A DNA stretch of 20,934 nt from Oxalobacteraceae bacterium (GCA_947487325.1 CANKWG010000011.1:1-20934); one strand, 5' to 3'; counted from the first letter of the stretch, positions 7,768 to 15,545 are shown. The notes: generated by a model from the sequence alone, not told the origin. Translations and numbers: made by a program.

Positions 7768-8448
7768 TCAGGGTGTGGGTCCGGCTGCCCTTAGCCACTT
7801 CACCAGCGGCGCTGAAGCTTTAAAATCCGCGAGCAGCAAGTCGGGTAGTTTTTCTGGCGACATTTTCGTCACACTGACTTCCCGCCGAACCATATAACTC
7901 TTCAGTTTCAAAAATTCCGGATGCGGCGCATCGGCGTCAAAGCCTTTGGGCAAACGTATCAGCTTGTCTCTTTCCATCAAGCCGCCGAAGGCAGAGTGCA
8001 TTCCCTTGTCCCGTAAGAGACGTTGAAAGCCCGCAGCATCATTGACAATATGCTGACGCACGGCTCGCAGGCGATCAGCGGGTGGTCCGTATTCGCCGCC
8101 GGCTGAAAACAAAACGCCTCGGGCATCGATATGGAAATAGTAGGCTGGCCCACCACCCTGGCTGGGTTTTTTGAGGCCGCTTGCGGTGATTGCTGCCGAA
8201 AAAGTGGTTTTATAGGGTGGTTTGCCGCGCGCGAAGCGCAGATCCCGGTTCACTCTGAACATCGCTTTTTTCGGATTGCAATGCGCAATGACTGGATCGA
8301 AACGCGTGATACCGGCTATCAGTGTCTCGACCAGCGTCAGTAACTCACCGCGCAGAATGTCATAGCGTGGTTTGTTCATCACAAACCACGCACGATTATT
8401 ATTTTCTTCCAGCTCGGACAAGAACTGAACTAGGTCTCGAAGGTGCAT
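7768..8448 (-). CDS. DUF2461 (TIGR02453-like) family protein, function unknown
   Basis: This 226-residue cytoplasmic protein looks like the DUF2461 family, recognised from the N-terminal FLSELEENNNRAWFVMNKPRYD, then FRVNRDLRFARGKPPYKT, YYFHIDARG with GGEY, and a C-terminal half containing LIRLPKGFDAD and YMVRREVS. There is no signal peptide or membrane segment. No biochemical role is established for the family to my knowledge, and none can be read from the sequence. The ATG at 8448 lies 5 nt after the stop of the upstream protease gene on the same strand, so the two form a tight operon. It converges on tatC with 9 nt between stops. Family assignment is from memory of these motifs. Confidence 0.85.
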   Translation of the reverse strand: MHLRDLVQFLSELEENNNRAWFVMNKPRYDILRGELLTLVETLIAGITRFDPVIAHCNPKKAMFRVNRDLRFARGKPPYKTTFSAAITASGLKKPSQGGGPAYYFHIDARGVLFSAGGEYGPPADRLRAVRQHIVNDAAGFQRLLRDKGMHSAFGGLMERDKLIRLPKGFDADAPHPEFLKLKSYMVRREVSVTKMSPEKLPDLLLADFKASAPLVKWLRAAGPTP

Positions 8449-8453
8449 GAAAT

Positions 8454-9632
8454 TTACTCGCTCTCCATGGGGCGACGCGGTTTTGAGCGTGGCCTGCGTC
8501 CCACCGTAATGTCGATGGCGGCTTCTTGTGATTTGCGTAATACAGTCAGACGTACTTTCTCGCCGGGCGTGAGTTGCGCAACCAGATTGAGCATTGACAC
8601 CGTATCGGAGACGGGCTTGTCGGCTACCGACAAAAGAATATCGCCCGGTTTCACGCCTGCCTTGTCGGCGGGTCCCCCTCTGAGTACACCGGCGATAATT
8701 GTGCCATTCGATTTTTGTAAACCGAAATTCTCGGCCAGTTCGGGTGTGATGTCTTGCGGCTCGACGCCGATCCAGCCACGCACCACTTGCCCATTTCTGA
8801 TGATGGCATCCATCACTGTTTTTACTGTGGTGACTGGAATGGCAAAGCCAATGCCCAAGGATCCGCCGCTGCGCGTGTAGATCACATTATTAATGCCGAG
8901 CAGATGTCCGTTGGTATCGACCAGTGCGCCGCCGGAATTGCCGGGATTGATTGCTGCATCGGTCTGAATGAAATTCTCGAAGGTGTTGATACCCAGATGA
9001 TTGCGACCCAGCGCGGAGATGATCCCCATGGTGACCGTTTGTCCAACACCAAAGGGGTTGCCGATCGCCAGCACCACGTCACCAACTTTGGCGTTGTCTA
9101 GTCTGCCCAGGGTGATGGAAGGCAGATTTTTTAGATTCACCTTGATAACAGCGAGATCGGTATCCGGATCGGAGCCCACCAGCTTGGCAGGAACCTTTCT
9201 GCCATCGGCGAGCGCGACTTCCATTTCTTCCGCGCCATCGATCACGTGATCATTCGTCAGAATATAGCCTTCAGAGCTAACGATGACGCCCGAGCCCAAG
9301 CTAAATTGTTTGTCATCCTGCGTGTTTGGACCCTCGCCAAAGAAGCGCCGGAAGAAGGGGTCGTTATTGAATTGACGTGCCTGCGATCGCGCTTCCTTGG
9401 TCGTGAAAATATTGACCACGGCAGGCATTGCGCGGCGAGCAGCTTCGCGGTAACTGCCTTGCGATGGCGCTGCATCTGACCCTGTGGCTTCTTGCACGGA
9501 CACCGGTTTGGATTCCAGATGGATGCTGGACGTGCCGCGGGCCATCCACTCGGGTTTGAGTGTCGCTACAATGAACCACAGCGCAAGAGCCACGGTAACG
9601 GTCTGCGCAAACAATAACCAGAGACGACGCAT
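8454..9632 (-). CDS. Membrane-anchored DegS/DegQ-type (HtrA) serine protease
   Basis: This is a trypsin-like HtrA protease facing the periplasm. With the start at ATG 9632 (MRRLWLLFAQ) it has 392 residues: an N-terminal membrane anchor (about residues 4-25), a linker, a protease domain (about 65-275) and one PDZ domain (about 286-378). The catalytic triad is visible as H129 (TNDHV), D159 (DTDLAVI) and S233 (NPGNSGGAL). One PDZ and an uncleaved-looking anchor resemble DegS or AlgW, which start sigma-E signalling, more than two-PDZ DegP. A role in general protein quality control is also possible. The frame is open 22 codons upstream, but this would run into the divergent gene and adds no family-like sequence. 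There is no strong Shine-Dalgarno sequence. It probably shares a transcript with the DUF2461 gene. Confidence 0.93.
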   Translation of the reverse strand: MRRLWLLFAQTVTVALALWFIVATLKPEWMARGTSSIHLESKPVSVQEATGSDAAPSQGSYREAARRAMPAVVNIFTTKEARSQARQFNNDPFFRRFFGEGPNTQDDKQFSLGSGVIVSSEGYILTNDHVIDGAEEMEVALADGRKVPAKLVGSDPDTDLAVIKVNLKNLPSITLGRLDNAKVGDVVLAIGNPFGVGQTVTMGIISALGRNHLGINTFENFIQTDAAINPGNSGGALVDTNGHLLGINNVIYTRSGGSLGIGFAIPVTTVKTVMDAIIRNGQVVRGWIGVEPQDITPELAENFGLQKSNGTIIAGVLRGGPADKAGVKPGDILLSVADKPVSDTVSMLNLVAQLTPGEKVRLTVLRKSQEAAIDITVGRRPRSKPRRPMESE

Positions 9633-9645
9633 AACAGGTATGGAA

Positions 9646-10410
9646 ATGAGCGGAAAAAAAATCGAACGGGATGTGCTGGAAAGACACCTCGCCAGCACGT
9701 TGGATATTAACCGTTTTCGTGACTATTGCCCCAACGGCTTGCAGGTCGAGGGGTATGAGCAGATTCAATATGTGGTCAGTGGAGTTACGGCGAGTCTTGC
9801 ATTGATTGAAGCTGCGCTGGACAAGGGTGCGGATACCTTGCTCGTTCACCACGGCTACTTTTGGAAGGGGGAAGATCCGCGCGTGGTGGGTCACCGGCAA
9901 AAGCGTCTAAAAATGCTATTGGCAAACAATATCAATTTGTTTGCCTACCATCTTCCGCTTGATGCGCATCCCCTATTGGGCAATAACGCGCAGTTGGGCC
10001 AATTGCTGGGTCTGAAGTCCGATGGTCGTTTCGGTGACCAGGATCTCGGCTGGCTAGGCGTGATGGCGCCCGAGATTGCGACGGTGAGCGATCTTGCGCG
10101 CCTCGTGGAGCGCGTACTGGGGCGTACTCCTTTGATCATCGGAAATCCTGATCAGGCAGTTGGGCGGGTTGGCTGGTGTACCGGAGCCGCACAAAATTCG
10201 CTCGCCGATGCCATTGCAGCAGGTGCGAGCGTTTATCTCAGTGGCGAGATTTCCGAGCAAACCGTTCATCTGGCGCGTGAATCGAACGTGGCCTATCTGG
10301 CATGCGGTCATCATGCGACTGAGCGCTATGGCGTGCAGGCACTTGGTCGGCATATAGAAAATCAGTTCGGCATTCGGCACGAATTTGTCGAGGTGCCCAA
10401 TCCTGTTTGA
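9646..10410 (+). CDS. Nif3-like dinuclear metal-centre protein (YbgI/GTP cyclohydrolase I type 2 family)
   Basis: A 254-residue member of the Nif3/YbgI family, cytoplasmic proteins with a dinuclear metal site; some were named GTP cyclohydrolase type 2, but the physiological function is uncertain. Metal-ligand regions are visible: DTLLVHHGYFWKG (His-His), AYHLPLDAHP (His and Asp), and near the C-terminus YLSGEISEQTVH with ACGHHATERYG. FRDYCPNGLQVEG is the usual N-terminal block. The likely start is ATG 9646, with AGG 7 nt upstream; ATG 9640 is an alternative. The frame continues upstream antisense to the protease gene, which is not used. The start is only 13 nt from the divergent protease start. 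Confidence 0.92.
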   Translation: MSGKKIERDVLERHLASTLDINRFRDYCPNGLQVEGYEQIQYVVSGVTASLALIEAALDKGADTLLVHHGYFWKGEDPRVVGHRQKRLKMLLANNINLFAYHLPLDAHPLLGNNAQLGQLLGLKSDGRFGDQDLGWLGVMAPEIATVSDLARLVERVLGRTPLIIGNPDQAVGRVGWCTGAAQNSLADAIAAGASVYLSGEISEQTVHLARESNVAYLACGHHATERYGVQALGRHIENQFGIRHEFVEVPNPV

Positions 10411-10497
10411 ATTCGATTCGGGAATACGCAGCGAAATGGGAACTAAACCGGCAACTTGCCCACCGAACCTTTCGTTTGTTGCTAAGTTTGGATTGAC

Positions 10498-11247
10498 ATG
10501 TTGCCCACTGAATTGCCTCGGGATTGCCGGGTTATGGTTGTTGAAGACGATGTCGTCACCCGTCGTCTTTTGTGTAATGCCATTGATCTTGAGCCGTCCT
10601 TAATACTTGCTAGTGCTTTCGGTTCGGTTACCGATGCGTTGCAAGGATTGGAGCAAAATGCCATCGAATTGCTGTTAACGGATCTGGGCTTGCCTGACGG
10701 TTCTGGTCTTCAGATTATTCGTCATTGTCGCCGCGTGGTACCCGAGGCGGACATCATGGTCATTACCATGTCCAGTGAAGAATCCCAGGTGTTCGCTTGC
10801 ATTGAGGCCGGCGCTTCCGGCTATGTGCTCAAAGAGGCTGGACACGCGGATATCGTTCGCGCCATCATGGATTTGAGGTCAGGGGGTTCGCCAATCAGCC
10901 CGATGATCGCACGGAAGGTGCTAGCCAGAATGCGGAGCACCCGCAGTCTAGAGGATGAGGGTTCGTCCACCGAGATGCCTGGATTGACGCGCCGAGAAAG
11001 TGCGATCCTTGAACTGATCTCTCGCGGCGGAAGTTTTTCTAAGGTTGCCGCCGCCCTCTGTTTGTCCGTCAGTACGGTGCAGACGCACGTCAAACGCATC
11101 TACGGCAAACTTTCCGTTCATTCGCGCTCAGAGGCGGTGTTTGAAGCCCACAGGCGCGGCCTGTTGCGTTTCGAGCCGGATTCGGAGTGCAAGCCTTCAG
11201 CGACTGAGTCGGCAGATCCTCAAAAGACAGACTCTTTAGACCCCTGA
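10498..11247 (+). CDS. NarL/LuxR-family two-component response regulator, orphan
   Basis: A 249-residue cytoplasmic DNA-binding regulator. The N-terminal receiver domain (about residues 10-130) has the acidic pocket VVEDD (E16-D18), the phosphoacceptor D62 in LLTDLGLPDG, and the conserved lysine K112 in YVLKEAG. The C-terminal LuxR helix-turn-helix (about 160-225) shows TRRESAILELISRG, then a recognition helix in LCLSVSTVQTHVKRIYGKL. A polar tail of about 25 residues follows. No histidine kinase gene lies in the window, so its partner and stimulus are unknown. It stands alone, 87 nt after the Nif3-like gene and 160 nt before petA, which has its own promoter. A weak GGA lies 6 nt before the ATG. 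Confidence 0.92.
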   Translation: MLPTELPRDCRVMVVEDDVVTRRLLCNAIDLEPSLILASAFGSVTDALQGLEQNAIELLLTDLGLPDGSGLQIIRHCRRVVPEADIMVITMSSEESQVFACIEAGASGYVLKEAGHADIVRAIMDLRSGGSPISPMIARKVLARMRSTRSLEDEGSSTEMPGLTRRESAILELISRGGSFSKVAAALCLSVSTVQTHVKRIYGKLSVHSRSEAVFEAHRRGLLRFEPDSECKPSATESADPQKTDSLDP

Positions 11248-11346
11248 TGTCATTATCAAATTAAAAACTTATCTCTGCGCGCCGCATATTTGCTTGCTTT
11301 CCCGGGTGCGATTACCTTCCTCCTACAAAAGCAGAGTGAGCTCCGC

Positions 11347-11352
11347 TATAAT
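11347..11352 (+). promoter_or_regulatory. Probable -10 box of the petABC promoter
   Basis: A perfect TATAAT lies 55 nt before the petA ATG, predicting a leader of about 50 nt. The -35 region is poor: CTACAA at 11323-11328, 18 nt upstream, is the best match seen. An activator may therefore be needed, or the true -35 contact may differ. Confidence 0.55.
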
Positions 11353-11407
11353 CAAGGGTTTCCGGAATTTCCAACCTTCTTTGCATTTCTCTGATCGGGA
11401 TTGAGTT

Positions 11408-12016
11408 ATGAGTGACGAAAATCAGGTCGACCCGGGTCGACGCGGCCTGCTGGTTGCAACTGCTGCTGCAGGTGGTGTCGCTGGCCTTGCTGCTGCCGGC
11501 GCATTTGTCTCCACTTTTGAGCCATCCGAGCGCGCGAAAGCCGCTGGCGCACCGGTTGAAGTGGATATCGCTGATCTCAAGCCCGGCGAAATGAAAACGG
11601 TCGAGTGGCGTGGCAAGCCTGTCTGGGTCATCAAGCGCACGCCTGACATGGTGGCGTCATTGAAAAAAACCGACGCTCAGGTTGCCGACCCAAAATCCGA
11701 ACGTAATCCCAACGAGCTCACGCCGGAGTACGCACGTAACGAAACCAGGTCAATCAAACCGGAAATCCTGGTGGCCGTTGGCATCTGTTCCCACTTGGGC
11801 TGCTCACCGAGCACGAAGTTTCAGACGGGTGCTCAGCCCTCCCTGCCAGATGACTGGGAGGGTGGCTTCCTGTGTCCGTGCCATGGTTCCACATTTGACT
11901 TGGCGGGCCGCGTCTACAAAAACAAACCTGCGCCGGACAATCTTGAAGTACCACGCCACATGTACCTGAGTGACACACGAATCGCAATCGGCAGAGATGA
12001 GAAAGGCGAGGCTTGA
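11408..12016 (+). CDS. petA: Ubiquinol-cytochrome c reductase iron-sulfur (Rieske) subunit
   Basis: PetA carries the [2Fe-2S] cluster of the cytochrome bc1 complex and shuttles electrons from ubiquinol to cytochrome c1 on the periplasmic face. The 202-residue protein has a twin-arginine type N-terminus (DPGRRGLLVATAAAGG, RR at 11-12) that also forms the membrane anchor. The Rieske cluster motifs are GICSHLGCS (C127, H129, C132) and FLCPCHGSTFD (C156, C158, H159). The outer cysteines C132 and C158 would form the stabilising disulfide. It is first in petABC, and its TGA lies 2 nt before the petB ATG. The RR motif makes it an expected client of the TatABC system encoded nearby. Confidence 0.97.
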   Translation: MSDENQVDPGRRGLLVATAAAGGVAGLAAAGAFVSTFEPSERAKAAGAPVEVDIADLKPGEMKTVEWRGKPVWVIKRTPDMVASLKKTDAQVADPKSERNPNELTPEYARNETRSIKPEILVAVGICSHLGCSPSTKFQTGAQPSLPDDWEGGFLCPCHGSTFDLAGRVYKNKPAPDNLEVPRHMYLSDTRIAIGRDEKGEA

Positions 12017-12018
12017 TC

Positions 12019-13422
12019 ATGGCTTTTGTTGAGAAAAAACTACCGGCCGATGCGCCGATTGCGCAAAAAGCGCTGGGTTGGGTTGATTCCCGCTTCCCGC
12101 TGACAAAGTTGTGGGAAGAACAGTGGGGCAAGTATTACGCACCCAAGAATTTCAACTTTTTTTATATCTTCGGTTCACTTGCCGCGCTAGTGCTGGTTAT
12201 TCAGATTGTCACTGGTATTTTCCTGGTGATGAACTACAAACCGGATGCGCAGCTCGCGTTTGCTTCGGTTGAATACATCATGCGCGAAGTACCCTGGGGC
12301 TGGTTGGTGCGATATATGCACTCGACCGGTGCCTCGGCATTCTTCATCGTTGTGTACCTGCACATGACACGTGCGCTGTTGTACGGTTCTTACCGTAAGC
12401 CACGTGAACTGATTTGGTTGTTTGGCGTCGCTATTTTCTTGTGCCTGATGGCTGAAGCATTTTTCGGTTACTTGCTTCCATGGGGCCAGATGTCTTACTG
12501 GGGCGCGCAGGTCATCGTTAACTTGTTCGGTGCGATTCCGTTTATCGGCCCTGATCTGTCGTTGTGGATTCGTGGCGACTATGTGGTCTCGGACGCGACG
12601 CTGAACCGCTTCTTTGCCTTCCATGTCATAGCGATTCCTCTGGTGCTGCTTGGGCTGGTGGTTGCACACCTGATTGCTTTGCATGAGGTGGGCTCTAATA
12701 ATCCGGACGGTATTGAAGTCAAAGAAAACCTGGGTCCGGATGGTCATGGTGTCGATACGATTCCTTCGCATCCTTACTACACCACCAAAGATATTTTCGG
12801 CGTGTCTGTTTTCCTCACGATTTTCAGTGCGGTGATTTTCTTTGCCCCGGAGTTCGGAGGTTACTTCCTCGAATACAACAACTTCTTACCTGCTGATCCC
12901 CTCAAGACACCGGCGCACATTGCGCCAGTGTGGTACTTCACGCCCTTCTACTCGATTTTGCGTGCAGTGACTTCACAGTTCATGTCTGCGCTGATCTTGT
13001 GCACCGTTGCCTACGCTGCGCTGGTGGTGTTTCGTACGCGGCTGCCTCAAATGATCAAGAACGGTGTGGTGGCTGTTGCTGTGGTTCTCGTCATCGGGAT
13101 GCTGGTGTTTGATGCCAAATTCTGGGGCGTGGTTTTGATGGGCGTATCTGTCCTCATTCTTGCGGCTTTGCCCTGGTTAGATTACTCCCCAGTCAAGTCC
13201 ATTCGCTACCGTCCAGATTGGCACAAGATTGTTTATGCCGTGTTTGGTATTACCTTTTTGGTACTCGGTTATCTCGGCGTTCAAGCACCTACTGCAATCC
13301 GTACATTGGTGGCGCAGATCGGTACCCTGATCTACTTCGGCTTCTTTATGCTCATGCCGTGGTGGAGCGCAATGGGAGAGTTCAAGCCAGTACCGAAGCG
13401 CGTGAACTTCGAGCCGCACTAA
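12019..13422 (+). CDS. petB: Cytochrome b subunit of the bc1 complex
   Basis: The 467-residue protein is a full-length cytochrome b with eight or more membrane helices, binding haems bL and bH. Ligand histidines are H101 and H115 in helix B (RYMHST, VVYLHMTR) and H201 and H216 in helix D (FAFHVIA, VVAHLIAL). The second pair is 15 positions apart, one more than in mitochondrial cytochrome b. The Qo-site tetrapeptide, PEWY in mitochondria, is PVWY (about residues 303-306), which I recall as typical of beta- and gammaproteobacteria. ATG 12019 follows the petA stop by 2 nt; a TTG two codons earlier overlaps petA and is unlikely. AGGCGAGG just upstream can serve as ribosome binding site. A C-terminal extension adds further hydrophobic helices. 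Confidence 0.97.
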   Translation: MAFVEKKLPADAPIAQKALGWVDSRFPLTKLWEEQWGKYYAPKNFNFFYIFGSLAALVLVIQIVTGIFLVMNYKPDAQLAFASVEYIMREVPWGWLVRYMHSTGASAFFIVVYLHMTRALLYGSYRKPRELIWLFGVAIFLCLMAEAFFGYLLPWGQMSYWGAQVIVNLFGAIPFIGPDLSLWIRGDYVVSDATLNRFFAFHVIAIPLVLLGLVVAHLIALHEVGSNNPDGIEVKENLGPDGHGVDTIPSHPYYTTKDIFGVSVFLTIFSAVIFFAPEFGGYFLEYNNFLPADPLKTPAHIAPVWYFTPFYSILRAVTSQFMSALILCTVAYAALVVFRTRLPQMIKNGVVAVAVVLVIGMLVFDAKFWGVVLMGVSVLILAALPWLDYSPVKSIRYRPDWHKIVYAVFGITFLVLGYLGVQAPTAIRTLVAQIGTLIYFGFFMLMPWWSAMGEFKPVPKRVNFEPH

Positions 13423-13439
13423 GCCGCAAAGGAATAAGA

Positions 13440-14204
13440 ATGAACATCTTAAAAAAATTAATGGCGGTAGTGGTGCTGGTACCGGTTCTTGCTGTGGCCT
13501 CTGATGCCGGTCATCCTTTAGATCGTGCTCCGGATCGCAGTAGTGATTTGACGGCACTGCAAAATGGCGCCCGACTATTTGTCAACTATTGCTTGAATTG
13601 CCATTCGGCATCGTTGGTTCGTTACAACCGCTTACGCGATATCGGTTTGTCAGATGCGCAAATCCGTGACAATCTACTTTTCACCTCCGATAAGGTGGGT
13701 GATCTGATGAAAAGTAATCTGAGCGTGACGGACGCGAAAGCATGGTTCGGCGCAGCGCCACCGGATCTGTCGTTGATTGTTCGTGCTAAGTCCTCGGGAG
13801 AAGGCTCGGGTGCGGATTATGTTTACACCTATCTGCGGACCTACTACGTAGACGAAGGTCGTGCGACTGGCTGGAACAATTTGGCTTACCCGAATGTAGG
13901 TATGCCGCACGTGCTTTGGGAATTGCAGGGTGTTCGCAAGGCGAAGTTTGTGGAAGAGAAGGATCCGCATGACGCGTCCAAGACCGTGCACAAATTTGCC
14001 GGCTTCGAACAGGTCAAGGCGGGAAAAATGACCTCACAGGAATACGACACGGCAATGGCTGACTTGGTAGGTTACATGGCTTGGATGAGCGAGCCGGTAA
14101 AAAACAAGCGTCAGCAAGTGGGTGTCTGGGTCTTGCTGTTCTTGTCCCTGCTGGTGCTGCTGGCCTGGCGACTGAACGCCTCGTACTGGAGAGAAGTCAA
14201 ATAG
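13440..14204 (+). CDS. petC: Cytochrome c1 subunit of the bc1 complex
   Basis: Cytochrome c1 passes electrons from the Rieske centre to soluble cytochrome c. With the start at ATG 13440 (Shine-Dalgarno AAGGA about 6 nt upstream), the protein has 254 residues. It has an N-terminal Sec signal (MNILKKLMAVVVLVPVLAVA), the haem-c site CLNCH at residues 51-55, a probable axial Met at M155 in PNVGMPHVLW, and a C-terminal membrane anchor (VWVLLFLSLLVLLAW) close to the end. The frame is open upstream inside petB, but the signal peptide and ribosome site fix the start. It lies 17 nt after petB. A strong hairpin about 84 nt downstream separates it from sspA. Confidence 0.97.
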   Translation: MNILKKLMAVVVLVPVLAVASDAGHPLDRAPDRSSDLTALQNGARLFVNYCLNCHSASLVRYNRLRDIGLSDAQIRDNLLFTSDKVGDLMKSNLSVTDAKAWFGAAPPDLSLIVRAKSSGEGSGADYVYTYLRTYYVDEGRATGWNNLAYPNVGMPHVLWELQGVRKAKFVEEKDPHDASKTVHKFAGFEQVKAGKMTSQEYDTAMADLVGYMAWMSEPVKNKRQQVGVWVLLFLSLLVLLAWRLNASYWREVK

Positions 14205-14287
14205 TCGCCCTGTATTTTCTGCCCGACAGCATCGCTTTTGCAGAGTGATAAAAGCAAGTAATGCAGAGAATCAGATATGTATGAGCG

Positions 14288-14320
14288 GGGTGAGGCGGCA
14301 TGCTGCCTCACCCTCTTTGT
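14288..14320 (+). terminator. Strong hairpin between petC and sspA, probable terminator or attenuator
   Basis: GGGTGAGGC (14288-14296) pairs with GCCTCACCC (14305-14313), and the inner bases GGCA/TGCT extend the stem further, one of these pairs being G-T. The following bases TCTTTGTTT form an imperfect U-tract. This fits an intrinsic terminator ending petABC. The sspA ribosome site starts only 12 nt after the stem, so a role at the start of an sspA leader is also possible. Confidence 0.6.
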
Positions 14321-14338
14321 TTCCAAGGAACTGAAATC

Positions 14339-14950
14339 ATGATGGTCCTCTATTCGGGCACGACCTGCCCATTCTCGCAACGCTGCCGACTTGTCTTGTT
14401 CGAGAAGGGTATGGATTTTGAAATCCGCGATGTGGATTTGTTCAACAAGCCCGAGGATATTTCGACCATGAACCCTTATGGTCAAGTGCCCATACTGGTC
14501 GAGCGTGAGCTGGTGCTTTACGAGTCGAACATCATCAATGAGTATATCGATGAGCGTTTTCCTCATCCGCAGCTCATGCCTGCCGATCCACTTATGCGTG
14601 CCCGTGCTCGTCTGATGCTGTTCAATTTCGAAAAAGAATTGTTCGTGCATGTGCATACGCTGGAAAACGAAAAATCCCGCGCTGCCGAGAAAAGCCACGA
14701 AAAGGCGCGTAATGAAATTCGTGATCGCCTGACGACGCTGGCGCCACTCTTCCTGAAGAACAAGTACATGTTGGGCGAAGAATTTTCCATGCTCGATGTG
14801 GCCATTGCGCCTTTGCTCTGGCGTCTTGATCACTATGGCGTGGAGCTCTCCAAGACGGCGGCACCACTGATGAAATACGCCGAGCGTATTTTCTCGCGTC
14901 CCGCTTATATCGAAGCGCTGACCCCCTCCGAGAAGGTAATGCGCCGCTAA
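14339..14950 (+). CDS. sspA: Stringent starvation protein A (GST-fold RNA polymerase-associated protein)
   Basis: SspA binds RNA polymerase and helps in acid and stationary-phase survival and in sigma-factor control. It has a glutathione S-transferase fold. The 203-residue product has an N-terminal thioredoxin-like domain (VLYSGTTCPFSQRCRLVLFE, then NPYGQVPILVERELVLYES) and an all-helical C-terminal domain with DERFPHPQLMPADP. This last block closely resembles E. coli SspA as I recall it. AAGGAA lies 8 nt before ATG 14339; the next codon is also ATG. It sits between the bc1 operon and sspB, the usual arrangement. A general GST is the alternative, but the following sspB gene makes SspA much more likely. 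Confidence 0.94.
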   Translation: MMVLYSGTTCPFSQRCRLVLFEKGMDFEIRDVDLFNKPEDISTMNPYGQVPILVERELVLYESNIINEYIDERFPHPQLMPADPLMRARARLMLFNFEKELFVHVHTLENEKSRAAEKSHEKARNEIRDRLTTLAPLFLKNKYMLGEEFSMLDVAIAPLLWRLDHYGVELSKTAAPLMKYAERIFSRPAYIEALTPSEKVMRR

Positions 14951-14960
14951 TTTGCGCCGT

Positions 14961-14982
14961 TGGTGGACCCGAGGGTCCGCCA
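14961..14982 (+). other. Hairpin in the sspA-sspB intergenic region
   Basis: TGGTGGACC (14961-14969) and GGTCCGCCA (14974-14982) form a 9-bp stem with one G-T pair and a 4-nt loop. No U-run follows directly. A run of seven T lies about 40 nt downstream at 15024-15030, too far away to make a standard terminator. An mRNA processing or stability element is possible. Confidence 0.35.
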
Positions 14983-15044
14983 CAGTCTCGGGGGAGGCAT
15001 AGGGTGTGTTCTTTTATCCAGGCTTTTTTTAATGTGACTGTCTG

Positions 15045-15545
15045 ATGTCGGAAACTTCCACCAAACCTTATTTGTTGCGCGCTCTGTATGAGTGGTGCAC
15101 CGACAACGGCTATACGCCCTATATCGTGGTGGTGGTTGATGCCAGTACCCGAGTGCCGGCAGAGTTTGTAAAGAACGGTGAAATCGTCCTCAATATCAGC
15201 TTCGAAGCCACTGGCAATCTGAAAATAGATAATGATTTCATCCATTTCAAAGCCAGATTCGGTGGCGTTGCAAGAGAAATTGAAGTGCCTGTCTCGAATG
15301 TGAGTGCCATTTACGCCCGGGAGAACGGTCAGGGCATGGCCTTCGAGGTCCAGCGCGACGAAGACGGTCAACGCAAGAAAAAGCCGCGGGGTGGTGAGCC
15401 AACTAAAACACCGCCGAAGAAAATATCGCCCCTGCTTTCAGCCGTACCTCCAGCATCTGCTGACCAGGACAAGGCTCCCGATGATGATAATCAGCCCGAC
15501 CCGCCGGGTAAGGGCGGGCGACCTAGGCTTACGCGGATCAAATAA
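15045..15545 (+). CDS. sspB: ClpXP protease specificity-enhancing factor SspB
   Basis: SspB delivers ssrA-tagged and some other substrates to ClpXP in the cytoplasm. The 166-residue protein has the folded substrate-binding domain at residues 1-110: KPYLLRALYEWCTDNGYTPY, then RVPAEFVKNGEIVLNIS, FKARFGGVAREIEVPVSNV and IYARENGQGMAFE. A long disordered linker rich in Pro, Lys and Asp follows. The last residues GRPRLTRIK correspond to the ClpX-docking tail (E. coli ends in a similar basic-hydrophobic peptide). ATG 15045 has no good Shine-Dalgarno sequence. It follows sspA by 94 nt that contain a hairpin. A tRNA gene begins 23 nt after its stop, so the 3' end of sspB overlaps the tRNA promoter region. 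Confidence 0.94.
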   Translation: MSETSTKPYLLRALYEWCTDNGYTPYIVVVVDASTRVPAEFVKNGEIVLNISFEATGNLKIDNDFIHFKARFGGVAREIEVPVSNVSAIYARENGQGMAFEVQRDEDGQRKKKPRGGEPTKTPPKKISPLLSAVPPASADQDKAPDDDNQPDPPGKGGRPRLTRIK

